DNA of 64,000 nt from Terana coerulea (taxonomy: Eukaryota; Basidiomycota; Agaricomycetes; Polyporales; Phanerochaetaceae), in NCBI GenBank assembly GCA_024811115.1, contig JAKOGH010000096.1, positions 1 to 64,000 of the forward strand. Direction: 5' to 3'. Each line of letters opens with the position of its first letter. Positions within the stretch are counted from its first letter, which is position 1. Shown in pieces: positions 11,540 to 22,431 of the stretch. A program made the translations under genes and the position numbers. The notes beneath the pieces were generated by a model. The model was not told where the DNA came from and did no database searches. It saw only the letters and a program-made list of their open reading frames with translations.

Positions 11540-11950
11540 GCTGGATGAGGCTAGGGATGGGTAACGGGTATACGGGATAGTTGTGTCTTGTTCTATCGCG
11601 AGACGGTTCTCGTCCCGTCGCAGCTGGACCGGGTGGGAGCAGAGGAGCCGGGGAGTGGTGGTTTGAGCTGGCTCTTGGCTGGCCGACGATGCGCAAAATG
11701 TGCAAGCGTCGTTCGCGTCCCCCTCGCGTGGCGACGAGCTCAAATGCACGCGCGCACGTGATGCCGTCGATCCGTCCATAAAAGGCAGCTATTTAGGTTC
11801 GTCCTTCATGCCATGCTCAAATTTCAGCGCTTGGACCGGGACCAGCTCAACCGTACATGACCTGCAGTCGACCAAACTACATCGCCAAGGACAATTCAAC
11901 CCTTTTACTCGGAAACGGCTGCAGGAATAAAAGACCGTTGCTGATAGAAA
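11540..11950. promoter_or_regulatory. Divergent promoter region
   Basis: This 411-base gap separates the minus-strand WTPSY-repeat gene from the plus-strand F-box gene, so it probably drives both. No distinctive site was recognised. Confidence 0.4.
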
Positions 11951-14238
11951 TGGACTCAGAAGACGAGGGGATCTTGGAGTACGAGGATGCTTGCAAAGCT
12001 GAGCCGTATAATGAAATATTTGTTCGTGAGCACCACCCTTTCTGTCATCTGTCCAAAGCTTGTATCTGACACCGAAACGCCTAGAACGCTACACTGGCTT
12101 TCACCCGACCAGACTGTACGAAAAAGAATATGATACTGTGACGCAATGGGTTTTGATGCTGTACAAGAGTGGTCATCATCAACTCCCTCACAATGCCTCT
12201 GACGATCCACCGTCCGATGAAGGTGTTACGTACCGCCTTCTTCGTCTCTGCAAGTCTATGAAAGGCTTTCCATATGGTATTTTGGCTTAATTACTTCGAT
12301 CAGTTCTACTGTCGCTGATACATTAACAGGGAAGCCTAGACCTGGCTGGTCGTCACGAGAATCGGTATGAGTCACTGGGTCGCAACTTTGCTAAGTTTGC
12401 GCAACAGTTTGCTGAGCTCCTCCGTTATGCGACGCCGCACGAGGGTCCTTTACTTGACGGAGGTGGTGAACCGCTTCGTAGATCAGGTACCATCCCTGAG
12501 TACACCGTTGAGCCACCGGAGCTACTGGAGAATTTCGAGCGCGCCTGGCGAATGAATCGCTGCTCCATACATCATATTCAAGTGCTTCTTGGTATGGACG
12601 CTCCTGCAAGGCGTCGTGAGGGCTGTACAACTAACATGTATCTCACCTAGCGGCCGTTGACGAAGTCCTTAAATCCTACCCCAACCCTACATTTCAGAGC
12701 ATCAAGCTGCTGGATTTGCCCCCCCGAGCTATTGCATCAGGTCATGGTTTTTGCCGGCGTGGATGGTGGTCGACGCTTGGGATCTGCTTGTCGTGCACTG
12801 CGTAGTGTATCAATGCAATATATCTACCAGGTGAGTTACTTAGTTCTCACTTCTTGTCGCATTGATACAACAATGGAGACAGGAGCGGAGTATAAGCTTA
12901 GAAATCGAACCGGATAAAACGCTCATCCATGGTGTCACATATGAAGGTCGCCAAGCATATTATCGTAATCTTCTACGGGCCAGTCGAGGTCGACTTCACG
13001 AGCATACCCGCTACCTCGCCATCAACGATCAAATACCCCACTCTATGCAGGTACTACACGTCATCGGACCAATGGAAGAGCACCTTTCTTTCGCTGGCTG
13101 GTACCCACCCGACAACGGCTTATTGGACTTTTTCTCACCCGTTGCATTCGACCTCCGCGATATCATCGCTCTCAGCCCCAACCTCCGTACCCTGCAAATG
13201 TCATCGCTGATCATATCGGACCCGTTGAAGGACGTGATCCTGGCGCGCCCAAAGCTCACAACTCTCACACTCTTGGGATGTTCCGGCACTGACCTTGCCC
13301 ACAACCTGGCGTTAGAGTCGGAATCTCGGTCAACTATTATCAACTGGACACTCTGGATCTGCCATGACGAACATCGGCAATCTTGGGAACTCTTGCTGTC
13401 TATGCCTAATCTCAAGTGGTTGATGATAAAATGCGGAGATGATGTATCATGGTGCCTTCTCCCCGTTGGAGGTCTCCTTGCGGGCGAATCCCTTCCGTTA
13501 ATCTACAGAAATTGATCATCTTGGGACTGCATGCTCTGGAACTGGGCGACCTTGCCGATCTATTGGAAGAAGCGTCTCAGTCGGCCGGCCACACCCTTCC
13601 TCTCATCCACTTCAAAACTGTCTATGACCTTTGGGATATCGCAGGACCTGCTACGTCATCTACTCCTGTCTATAAATGGTGCAGCTCTGGAGTGCTTTGT
13701 CCTCGAAGGGACTAGGTACGGCGGAAGCGACCTCATCGACCTCATCGCGACCACATTACCGAGCCTGATTTCGCTTACGTTGATATATCGCGACAGCGAC
13801 CGACAGCGGGACACGCGAGAGGTGCTTTGGCCTCAGCCAACCTGGGAGTATGCCGAGCGCCTTCAACGCTTCAGCCGTCTGGAGCACTTCGGGTGGAACC
13901 TCAATGTCATACATACCTTAACGCCGTCTATGATGAAGAACATCGAAGATGTATTTCTACCGGAGCAAGAGTGCTGGGCGACGAATGCCGATGATGGATA
14001 TTTCTTGGACGAGGCCGAGTGCGTAACGAAGCTCTTTGCGGCGTACTGCCCGTCTCTGCGGACAATGGCATTCGTCGCGAGGCTTCCGTGGCAATTTTAT
14101 CGCATTGAGCGATCAAGCAACAGCGCAGTCGAGCTTGCAGAACTCGATAGCTACAGCGCGGAATATTGGAACCACGACCCATCTGTGATCCATGCATGGC
14201 CATACGTTGAAGTAGGTCCTGCCGAAGAGGTTCAGTAG
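11951..14238 (+). CDS. F-box protein, full-length member of the duplicated cassette
   Basis: A probable substrate adaptor of an SCF ubiquitin ligase. Exons: 11951-12025, 12085-12276, 12330-12591, 12651-12830, 12893-13443 and 13509-14238. The F-box core LPPELLHQVMVF is followed by SACRALRSVS (about 12715-12815). The C-terminal half has weak leucine-rich spacing, as in many basidiomycete F-box proteins. Three one-base homopolymer changes break the frame: a GGG at 12329-12331, a seven-C run at 12719-12725 (six needed for the F-box) and a GGG at 13633-13635. The N-terminus and C-terminus are the parts retained in the two F-box relics inside the inverted repeat. The gene is convergent with SDR copy B, 228 bases away. 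Confidence 0.78.
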
Positions 14239-14466
14239 CACCTGCATCGTCCTGAGCCCCGATCTGAACCTCGCGCATGTGTCATCCACAAGAGAAATTG
14301 AACGAAACTACTTCTGACATTAGTGCGTGAAAAGACCACTGATAAGTACAATGAAAAAGCGACGGGATCCCTGGACTTGTATCTGACCTCTGGCAGAATA
14401 TTACTGAAAGTCAAAAACCATGTTCGTACACTACTACCTAGACATACAGCATCTATTTCCATCCAA

Positions 14467-15848
14467 TCACTGAGCCTCCTGCGACTTGATGATCGCGTCG
14501 ACCTGAGGGCGGATGCTAGCCAGCATGTCCGTAATCGTCTGCTTGGGCTTCCAGCCGATGGACCTCGACCGGTTGCCAGCAGCCCGAGAGTTGCTGCCGA
14601 CCAGGAAGTTGCCAACATCCTGCACACAGAAGACTGTCAGCATTAACCCTTGCATGCATCGGCAAAGCCAGCGTACCTCGGATGGGAAGAACTTGGCCAG
14701 CTCCTCCGAGGTGTACGACGTCGGCTCCGGGCTCTTGCCGAGACCCTTCTCGTGCAGGACCTTGGCGATCTCGCTCGTCAGCTCGAACCACGAATACGTG
14801 CCATTTTCGCCGATGTAGTAGCCCTCGCGGCCGTGCCCAAGGGTGTTGCCCGACTTAGTCACGGCTTCGTACACAATAATGTACAGGTCCGCCGCTGTAG
14901 CAAAGTCAGCCTCCTTGAGGGTAGGTGTACTACGGCGACGAGGACTTACTGTCATCAATGCTCACGCTGTTCCATACCGAAAGCCCCTTGCCGACCACGG
15001 CACCCTGGCCTCGGGCGAGCGCAGTCTTGATAAGCGCGGGGATTTGGATGGAGAAGAGGCTTTGTATGCCAGCATCGACGAACGGGCCTGACGGGAGGCC
15101 GTAGACGGTAGACGGGAGAATGATGTAGCTCTTCACATGGCCTGTGTGGATAACCGTAAGTCTCAGATGATGCAGAACGAGGGTGCGCACTGCGACGCAC
15201 CTTGCTTGTCCGCTGCCACGATCTCCTTGTCAATTGCACGGAAGAACGCTTCGTCGGCCACGGTCTCGATTTGGTCGGCGTTCAAATCGTCGTACACCAG
15301 GTCACGCGGGTGCATGCCCTTCGCCGGGCTGGCAAAGGTACCAGTTCCAGACTGTACAGCCACATTGAGCATGAACTTCAAGGCCCCCTTAGAATAAATC
15401 TCACCGTGTGAATCAGGAGGGGAGCTTTTCCCGTGGCCTCAAACCGCCTCTTGGTTCCCCTCAGAAGCGCTTGCATGACTGGCACATCAATGCCATGGGT
15501 CTAAGGCATTGCGTCAGTAAGACCGCTATAACGCCAAATGTGCCGGCTTACGATTGAGAAAACGATATCCGCCTTTGACACGAGGTCCTCGAGCAGCTGG
15601 TGGTCCGTGACGGAGCCTATGGCATACTTGACGCCGTGCTTCTCAAGTACCTTGGCCTTGCTCTCCGACCGCTGGAGAACAGTGATGTCCAGAGACTTGG
15701 CGGAAGGGTGGGCGAGGAGGCGAGCAAGGACAGAGCCTCCGATGTAGCCTACAGAAATTTCGGGGTTAGTATGCTCGATCCCCACGAGAATGCTGTACTG
15801 CATACCTGTGGCACCGAGGAAGAGAACGGGGGTCTTGTTGGCAGACAT
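14467..15848 (-). CDS. NmrA-like / atypical SDR NAD(P)-binding protein, copy B (intact)
   Basis: An intact copy of the SDR gene also found at 1295 and 47850, with the same seven-exon structure. The nucleotide-binding motif GATGYIGGSV is created by joining exons 1 and 2. Other landmarks are the SGTGTFASP strand, YIILPSTVYG and GREGYYIGENG. It lacks a clear SDR YxxxK site, which fits the atypical NmrA-like class. The ATG at 15848 follows a TATA box at 15935-15941; an upstream in-frame ATG at 15995 is the alternative. In the 3' half its bases agree with copy C against copy A, while in exon 4 it agrees with A. Similarity to the arms ends exactly at the stop codon. Confidence 0.88.
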
Positions 15849-16150
15849 CGTTGTAGAAGTGGAAGAATGCGAGGATGATCTAGTGGTGAGTGTTTGAGTA
15901 GGAGTGCTTGTTACAGAGACCAGACGAGGACGAGTTATATACCTCTTGAAGAAGCCGCTCACTCGGTTCATGATCTTGGAGGATTGTGGCTTCATTGCTG
16001 CTGCTGTTGGAGAACTTGGCGAATGACTAAGAGTGTGTAAACGTTGAGCAATTCGTTGCTCTTCGTGCTTCTATAGCTGGGGTCGAAGCCCGAGACGGTG
16101 GTCGTGACAAACAAGACATCGAAGGTTTGGCCTCCGGCTGTTAGAGGCCC

Positions 16151-16540
16151 CCGACTCGGATGGCGAGCACGACTCGGACATACCACATACTCCGCATTGA
16201 TGCATGAGGTGTGAGCCTTCCGCTAGTTGTAACTTGGCCGATGGAACTGATCGGCGGATTGGTCCCCTACGGTCCTTGTGCAAGATCATACCTCAATGCT
16301 TCACCTTTCGCGAGTCGGTTTGGTGCTTACTCAGTATTCAGCACATCGAGTCGGTACAGAAGCTCGAGGATTAAAATTGCTAGGCATTGATCGATGAGCC
16401 TAGGCCCTTGCGTGCTCTAGCACACCTGGAATGTAATTTTCAGCCGTCGTCTAACTGTTTGTTCCAGTCGACTCACCCACGACCGTGGTGATGACTTGGA
16501 AAGTTCAACTTGAAGTCTTGAATGCGACTCCGAGTCGGAC
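16151..16540. promoter_or_regulatory. CGACTCG-type motif cluster upstream of SDR copy B
   Basis: CGACTCG/CGAGTCG words occur at about 16152, 16170, 16311, 16347 and 16467, and the near-palindrome CGACTCCGAGTCGG at 16525-16538. The order matches the clusters at 643-990 and 49541-49890 even though the sequence between them has diverged. Confidence 0.5.
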
Positions 16541-16600
16541 GGCTTTTAGCGCTTACTTGGCGTCCAGATGCTTGCAAGATGCTTGAGGATTATTGACCGT

Positions 16601-19024
16601 GGGAACCAGCTCAGTAACAACGCACGGTGCGCACGAAACTGATGTGGACGCTTGGCCTTGAGATCTTGAGAAGTTGAGATCTGAGACCCAGTAAGAATGC
16701 CATCTGGGGAAACCTGCCAGGCTGCTGTAAACCTAGTGCTGTCTCAGATCTTAGCTTTCCGTATGTAAAGCAGGGCCTCACGAACCTTACCGTAAGTCAG
16801 TTTGTGATGGGAATGTGTGACAGTGTACGTATATTCTACGGCAGTCTAGAGTAATCTATCCCAACCTATTGAGCCGTTTCTTTGATTTGGGTGCTTCCAT
16901 GTGGTGCACATATCGGAACCTATAGGGATCTACGCTTGCATTGACTGGGACATATATATATCTACAGCATCGTAGCGATATCTACGGTTACATATGTAGA
17001 CAGCTCCTATCCCGAAAGCTATACCCTCCTATGATGACCTATGCGAGCATAGGATCGGTTGATGTAAGTGAGCATCTGTGACGATGTGTATCAAGCTCAC
17101 CACTGCCACTTTGACCATTCCACTGTCTCCCACTTCGGACGCTGAAGTATCTGAGTGTCGTGTGTGAGTGCCACATTGTAGACGAATATGGACCGGATAA
17201 ACACATACCGAGAAGTCATAAGCCCATCCACTGTGCATAGCCTGCTGTCTTCCGCGAAATAGCGTAGTCAGTACCTCGTCCTCGGAGCTCTAAGTCATCG
17301 CAGTCTACAAGAACAGTGTCAGCAAGATTATTCAAACATGGCGTAAATCAGGCGCAGCATGCTTGCGTCGGAATTAGAACAAACTCTGATTCATTCACGG
17401 ACTGCCAGGAGCTGTTGTTACTCTGTGGATTCTTTTTGAGTAAGTACAACTCGGCGACTGTACTGAGTTATTGAAAGCAGGCGTACCATGTCTGCGTCAG
17501 TCTGAACAAGATTCCGCCTCGTCCTTGCCCTCGTCCTGGGAGCTGGTGCTTGCAATAGAGAAGCACTTGATCGTCTCTTCTGTTCTTCGCCGGGCTCAAT
17601 GCTGCTGGCCTAAGAGTACTGAGTTTGCGCGTTGGTAGGAATATTTGCAGCGCGGCGACTGGGTTGCGTTAGCTAGCTGTTTGTAGTGATGAGAAACTTG
17701 TCCGGGTGGTGAGCGCATACACCGGCGCGACTTGTTCACCGTAATCTCTTACTGTCCTCTGGTGCTTGCTCTAGATTTTGTACGCCCCCAGCGTGACCTT
17801 GTGGTAAAAGATGCTGTAAACCATGCTTCCTCAGAGCCCTTGGCATCGCTTGAAGAGACCGGCGGAGGGGGCGAGATGGGCGGCGGGAGGATGGCAAAGT
17901 CGGAAGGGGGAGCAAGTGACTCAGCGCGTTGATGGGGGTTTGGCTCAGAGGTTGTGCCTCTCATTGGAACGCATCAAATCCCTGAGTATAGTGATACCTG
18001 GCCTCGCGGTAGGATGAATGTACGTGAGCGTAGGTGAACGTAGAATAGCCCAGGTCGTTGATGAGTTCGTCGCAGTGCAGTCGAAGGCGCTGCGCGCTTT
18101 GCTAACAGCGTATCCGTAGCCCAAAGCGCAGGTTGACCCGCTGTGTCGCTGTCTGCCTCGGGGAGACTACGCTTTGCTTCAGGTTCACGCGGGGGATATA
18201 CTAACTGGAACATCTACTGTAACGCAGCATTGCCCCCACAATGAATCCTGGGATGCCTTGCCCATCAAAATCAAATGTGGTAAGCACTGCCGCTCGCAGC
18301 CCTCTACAGTTGTTTACATACGACTTTCCTCCGCAACACTAGCCGCAATATTCGAGCTCGACATGCTTTACACCTTCATTCCCTGCATGACAGAAGATTT
18401 CCATGGACATATGCCTCAGGACTACAATATGCAATCTTTGAGCATCAGGATGCATTCATCGCTCAACTCTCGGTGAGGCTCGCGCTGCCTGGATCCAATC
18501 ATCCAATCCCGAACATCTGGTGCATCGCTGACCATGACTCCCAGAGCTCAGAGTCTCACTTGCCGTCAGCGCTGCGGTATCTCGTTGCATTGATACGCCA
18601 TCGAAGAATACTCAGCTGTCCTGCGGACCGCCTGGTAGAGTGTCAGCAGGTCCAGGGTGCTAAGGACAACAGGAAGGCGAGGGAAAACATGCCTACGAAG
18701 AGCGAAACAGTATCGCCAGCATATGGCGAGCCCTAAGGCCTAAGCCCTCTCTCAGTACACGGTGAGCCCTACGCCCTTCCTCAGCACATGCTGAGCCCTA
18801 AGCCCTCCCTGATCAGCAAACGCGCAGGACCCACTGGAACGATTCTGCAGCGGCCCTGCGCGGCGGGACGCCCCATCAGCGCGAAGCACTCGAGAGCATG
18901 TGAGCGTGCTTCGGCAGACACCATCGCCTCCACCGTTCGTGCATATAAGAAGGACGCGTAACGAATAACATGCCCTGAGCCCCGAAGTGCCCGCTACGCT
19001 TTCCGCGGTTTGCAGCAGCCAGCC
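16601..19024. other. 2.4 kb without a recognised gene
   Basis: Open frames here are short, lack recognisable domains and do not join by plausible introns. An AT-rich stretch with a small inverted repeat (CCTATG...CATAGG, 17025-17052) and a diverged tandem repeat (18728-18815) are the only structures I see. The last few hundred bases should hold the S28 peptidase promoter. Confidence 0.5.
18728..18815. repeat. Diverged short tandem repeat, GAGCCCTA units
   Basis: Three imperfect units of about 30-36 bases each begin with GAGCCCTA(A/C)G and contain a CTCAG(C/T)ACA-like core. Confidence 0.55.
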
Positions 19025-20903
19025 ATGTTCGCCGGCGTCGTCCTGACCCTCGCCGCGTTCCTCTCCTTACCGTCCACACACGCGCTGTCGCCTTCAGGCG
19101 CGCAATGGATCAACCTACACAGGCTGTCTGAGGAGCCTTCAGGGCCTGCGACACTCGCGGCGGCCGCGGCGCCCCCGTTCCCTGTGTTCAACTTCACACA
19201 GCCGCTCGACCACTTTTCCAACACGGGCTTCACATGGAACCAGCAGTTCTGGGTGAGTACGAGGCATTACAAGGCCGGGGGACCTGTTATCGTTCTGGAC
19301 AGCGGAGAAGGCACTGGTCCGGAACGTCTGCCTTACCTCGACACAGGCGTTGTCGACATTCTTGCAAACGCGACGGGTGGTCTTGGGATCGTGCTCGAGC
19401 ATCGGTACTATGGAGCATCTATCCCAGTGCAGAACTTCACAACCGACTCTCTGCGGTGAGTGAAGTCCTCTATTGAAGCGATTTGATATTTAGTATAGCA
19501 ATCCTATAGCTGGCTTAACATTGACCAAGCCCTCGCCGACTCTGCCAACTTCATGTCAAATGTCAAGATTGCGAACATCTCTGAGGACATCACGGCCCCA
19601 AATACACCCTGGATCTACTACGGAGTACGTACTCTCTGTGTATTAGCAGCACTTACCTAATCGCCTTTCGTACAGGGCTCTTATGCGGGCTCTCGCGCAG
19701 CGCACATGAAAGTCCGGTACCCAGACCTCGTCTTCGGCGCCATCGCGTCGAGCGGCGTGACCTACGCCACCGTCGAGGACTGGCAGTACTACGACATCAT
19801 CCGCCAGTTCGCGGACCAGGACTGCATCAAGCAGGTCGAGACGACGATCACCGATGTAGACGACCTGCTGGCGAGCACGAAGACCGCGCAGCCTATCAAG
19901 GCGCTCTTCGGCTTGGGCAACCTCACGCACAACGCGGATTTCGCGTCACTGCTCTCGGTATGTCTTGGCTTGTCGCTACCTCTGAAAGCTGCTGGAGAGG
20001 CTGATGCGGCGTGCAGAACCCGCTCGGGGCCTGGCAATCCAAGAACTGGGACCCCGCTGTGAATAGCAACTCGTTCGACACTTTCTGCGCCGCCCTCGGC
20101 AAGCCCACGGCGCAGACGGTCGAGATCGCTAAGGGTATCCGCGTGAACAACGCGACCGTCACGTTCGCGGCCTACATCAACAAGGTACATCGCTCTTCTC
20201 CTGCTCAACTGCCTCTGACGACTCACAATCCCGCCAAACTCTCAGACGCTTTCCTCCCGCTGCCGCGCCCCCAGCACGCAGGACGATTGCTTCGGCACGT
20301 TCGACCCGACGCAGTACCAGGCGACCGACCTCTCGCAGACGTGGCGGACGTGGCAGTTCCAGGTCTGCACGCAGTTCGGCTTCCTCTTCACCGCGCCGCC
20401 GTCCGGCCATCCGCGCGTCGTCTCGCGCCTCATGACGCTCGACTACGCCGCCATGACCTGCAAGTTCGCGTTCCCGCCCGGCGAGCACTTCACCGTCCCG
20501 CCGCTGCCGGACGTCGCCGCCGTGAACAAGCTCGGCGGCCTGAACATTGCGGCGGACCGGCTGGCAATCATCGATGGTCAAGGTGCGTTGTGCTTCCGGT
20601 GCAGAGTGCGGGCGAACGCTGAGGATGTGATTTAGAGGATCCATGGCGGCCAAACACCCCGCACGCTGACATCGCTCGGCCCACGTCCCGATACTGCCCT
20701 CCGGCCATTCAAGGTCATACCGGCAGCCGTCCACCACTATGACGAGAATGGCATCGCCAACCATACCGCTGGAGCCCCCACAAATCCAGGCCATCCATCA
20801 ACAAGAGGTGCAGTTCGTCCAGGAGTGGCTGAAGGACTTTAAGCCCCCTCTTCTTGAACATACAGCTGCATCTACGTCTCTTACGTGTGTGTGTTGGGTT
20901 TGA
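19025..20903 (+). CDS. Secreted serine peptidase, family S28
   Basis: A lysosomal Pro-Xaa carboxypeptidase-type (S28) serine peptidase. It starts with a signal peptide (hydrophobic run VVLTLAAFLSL). Early landmarks are FTQPLDHF and LEHRYYG, both typical of S28. The nucleophile motif GGSYAG is formed across the intron ending near 19676. Near the C-terminus, DGQEDPW (Asp region) and AVHHYDENG (His region) are present, followed by IQAIHQQEVQFVQEWL. Introns: after 19455, 19625, 19957, 20187 and 20581. The reading frame slips at the CCC at 20687-20689 and at the C run at 20775-20779; conserved family sequence continues in the shifted frames, so I treat both as likely sequence errors. It is convergent with the Kre9-like gene. 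Confidence 0.88.
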
Positions 20904-21018
20904 TAGTTATTGATATAATAAATGTAAACTGGGTGCTTGAACGTCGATGGTATTAAATGAGTGGGTGAATACAACAAAGAATAAGTCCGAAGCACACAGC
21001 CGATGCCTCTGCGCCAAC

Positions 21019-22005
21019 TTAGAACAAAGCAGCGCCGACAAGACCCATAAGGCCGGCAAGGCCGTACGTGCCAACGGAAGAGCGAGTCGCGGCGTTCTGA
21101 GAGGCCCCAGTGGCAGAAGCAGAGCTGCTCGAGCCGGAGGCGGAGCCACTGGAGCTGTGGCTGCCGGAAGCAGCAGCGGACGACGGGGTAGAGCCCGAGC
21201 TGGCAGAAGTGACGGAAGCGGAACTGCGATAGAGTCAGCAAGACGGCCATAGCCAACAGACATCGAACCATGTACTCACGCTGCGGTCTGCCCAGCGGCG
21301 GTGCTAGCACCGGATGCAGTCGCGGCGCCGGACTCCAAGACCGAGGTGTTGTCACAGCTAGACGAGGGGTAAGCCCTCATGGTGCACGAAGGTCAATCAT
21401 TGGTACGCACCTCGAGGAAGTACCCTGCTCGATGTTCTGGTTACCCGAGAACACAATCTGGCCGGTCGAGTCCTTCAACGCGGTGGTACTTTGCATATAG
21501 TGTAAGCATTCACAATTTGGCTATGTGCTCGCGCGACGTACAAGGCGGTGCCGGCGGGAAGGTCAACGGTCCATGAGTAGCTGGTGCCCGTTTGAGTGGG
21601 GAACTGCTTGATCTATATTTGGAATGTTAGATGCCTTGACCGGATCAGGCGTCGAAGAACCCTTACGGCAGGTGCAGATGCTTGTCCGGCTGGATACGGG
21701 GTTCAGTAAAGTGATGGACAGTAGCAACAGAGACATGAAAACTTACCAGGGATGAGAGACAGGAAGTACGGAGGGACACCGCCCTGCCAGGTGATGAGGA
21801 TAGGCTCTGCAAATGCCATGAGCGACGGTCACGCTTCACACGCGCAAGACTTACCACACTCGATGACACCGGTGCTAAAAAAAACGTGTTAGCAACAGTC
21901 ATATACTGCTCAACACAGAAGTACTCACAGAGAGTTGACCATCAGCTGGCCCAAAGCGAAGGGAGCGGCGGCCAAGAGGGCGGCGACGGCGGTGAAGGAC
22001 TTCAT
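21019..22005 (-). CDS. GPI-anchored cell-wall protein with Kre9/Knh1-like domain
   Basis: A small secreted protein of the basidiomycete Ser/Thr-rich GPI class. The N-terminus MKSFTAVAALLAAAPFALG is a signal peptide. ITWQGGVPPYFLSLIP is the typical Kre9/Knh1-like core (an immunoglobulin-like domain linked to beta-1,6-glucan assembly in yeast, function here inferred). The C-terminal third is a Ser/Ala/Gly linker followed by a short hydrophobic tail (GLAGLMGLVGAALF) that fits a GPI-attachment signal. Exon 2 is only 20 nt (21874-21855), preceded by an eight-T polypyrimidine tract. All exons join in frame. Confidence 0.82.
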
Positions 22006-22431
22006 GGTTGGTTATGTGGTGGTGAAAGAACGTATAGGATGGCCGAGGACGTCACGAGCGGTGAAAGACAGGAAGTGTCTAGTGCTGAAGAGACAGGAGA
22101 ACGGGGTGAAACGGCGTCGAGACGATGGTGGAAGCTGACGAACAACGCTGCCCGTCGCGAAACATGTACGCGGCGGACTTTGAACACTTGAGACTCCGCG
22201 TTGCTTCGAACGGCGCTCCGACGTCATGGGGACCCCCGAATGCCAAATGGGATCACTGACGGGCTGAACACATTTCGAGGGGAAGTCGCGACGGGAGAAC
22301 GCCGCGCTGGCTGGGCATTGGACAAGCATGGGGAAAGAGACGCGACAGCGTGATGTTGGAGCCTCGGAGGCATCGTTTCCAGGCACAGTACGGACGGGGA
22401 GACAAAATATGTGAAGCCACCTCGTCAGTGC
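22006..22431. other. Gap between PRMT5 3' end and Kre9-like gene
   Basis: It should contain the PRMT5 3' UTR and the Kre9-like promoter. No other feature was recognised. Confidence 0.4.

Larger units (their letters stand above)
14467..16600. repeat. Third copy of the SDR segment
   Basis: Coding and upstream sequence match 47850-49940 and the reverse of 599-2674. Coding similarity is very high; upstream similarity is lower but continues to about 16600, where a final GACTCCGAGTCGGACG element (16525-16540) and a weak stretch end the match. It has the same orientation as the right arm. Confidence 0.9.

Noticed and set aside
13444..13508. Frame break in the F-box gene read as another base error
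   Set aside because: A GT-AG intron of 65 bases joins the two frames exactly, so an intron explains it without any error.
18728..18815. CCCTAA-like words suggestive of interstitial telomere sequence
   Set aside because: The unit is about 30-36 bases and diverged, and there is no uninterrupted six-base array.
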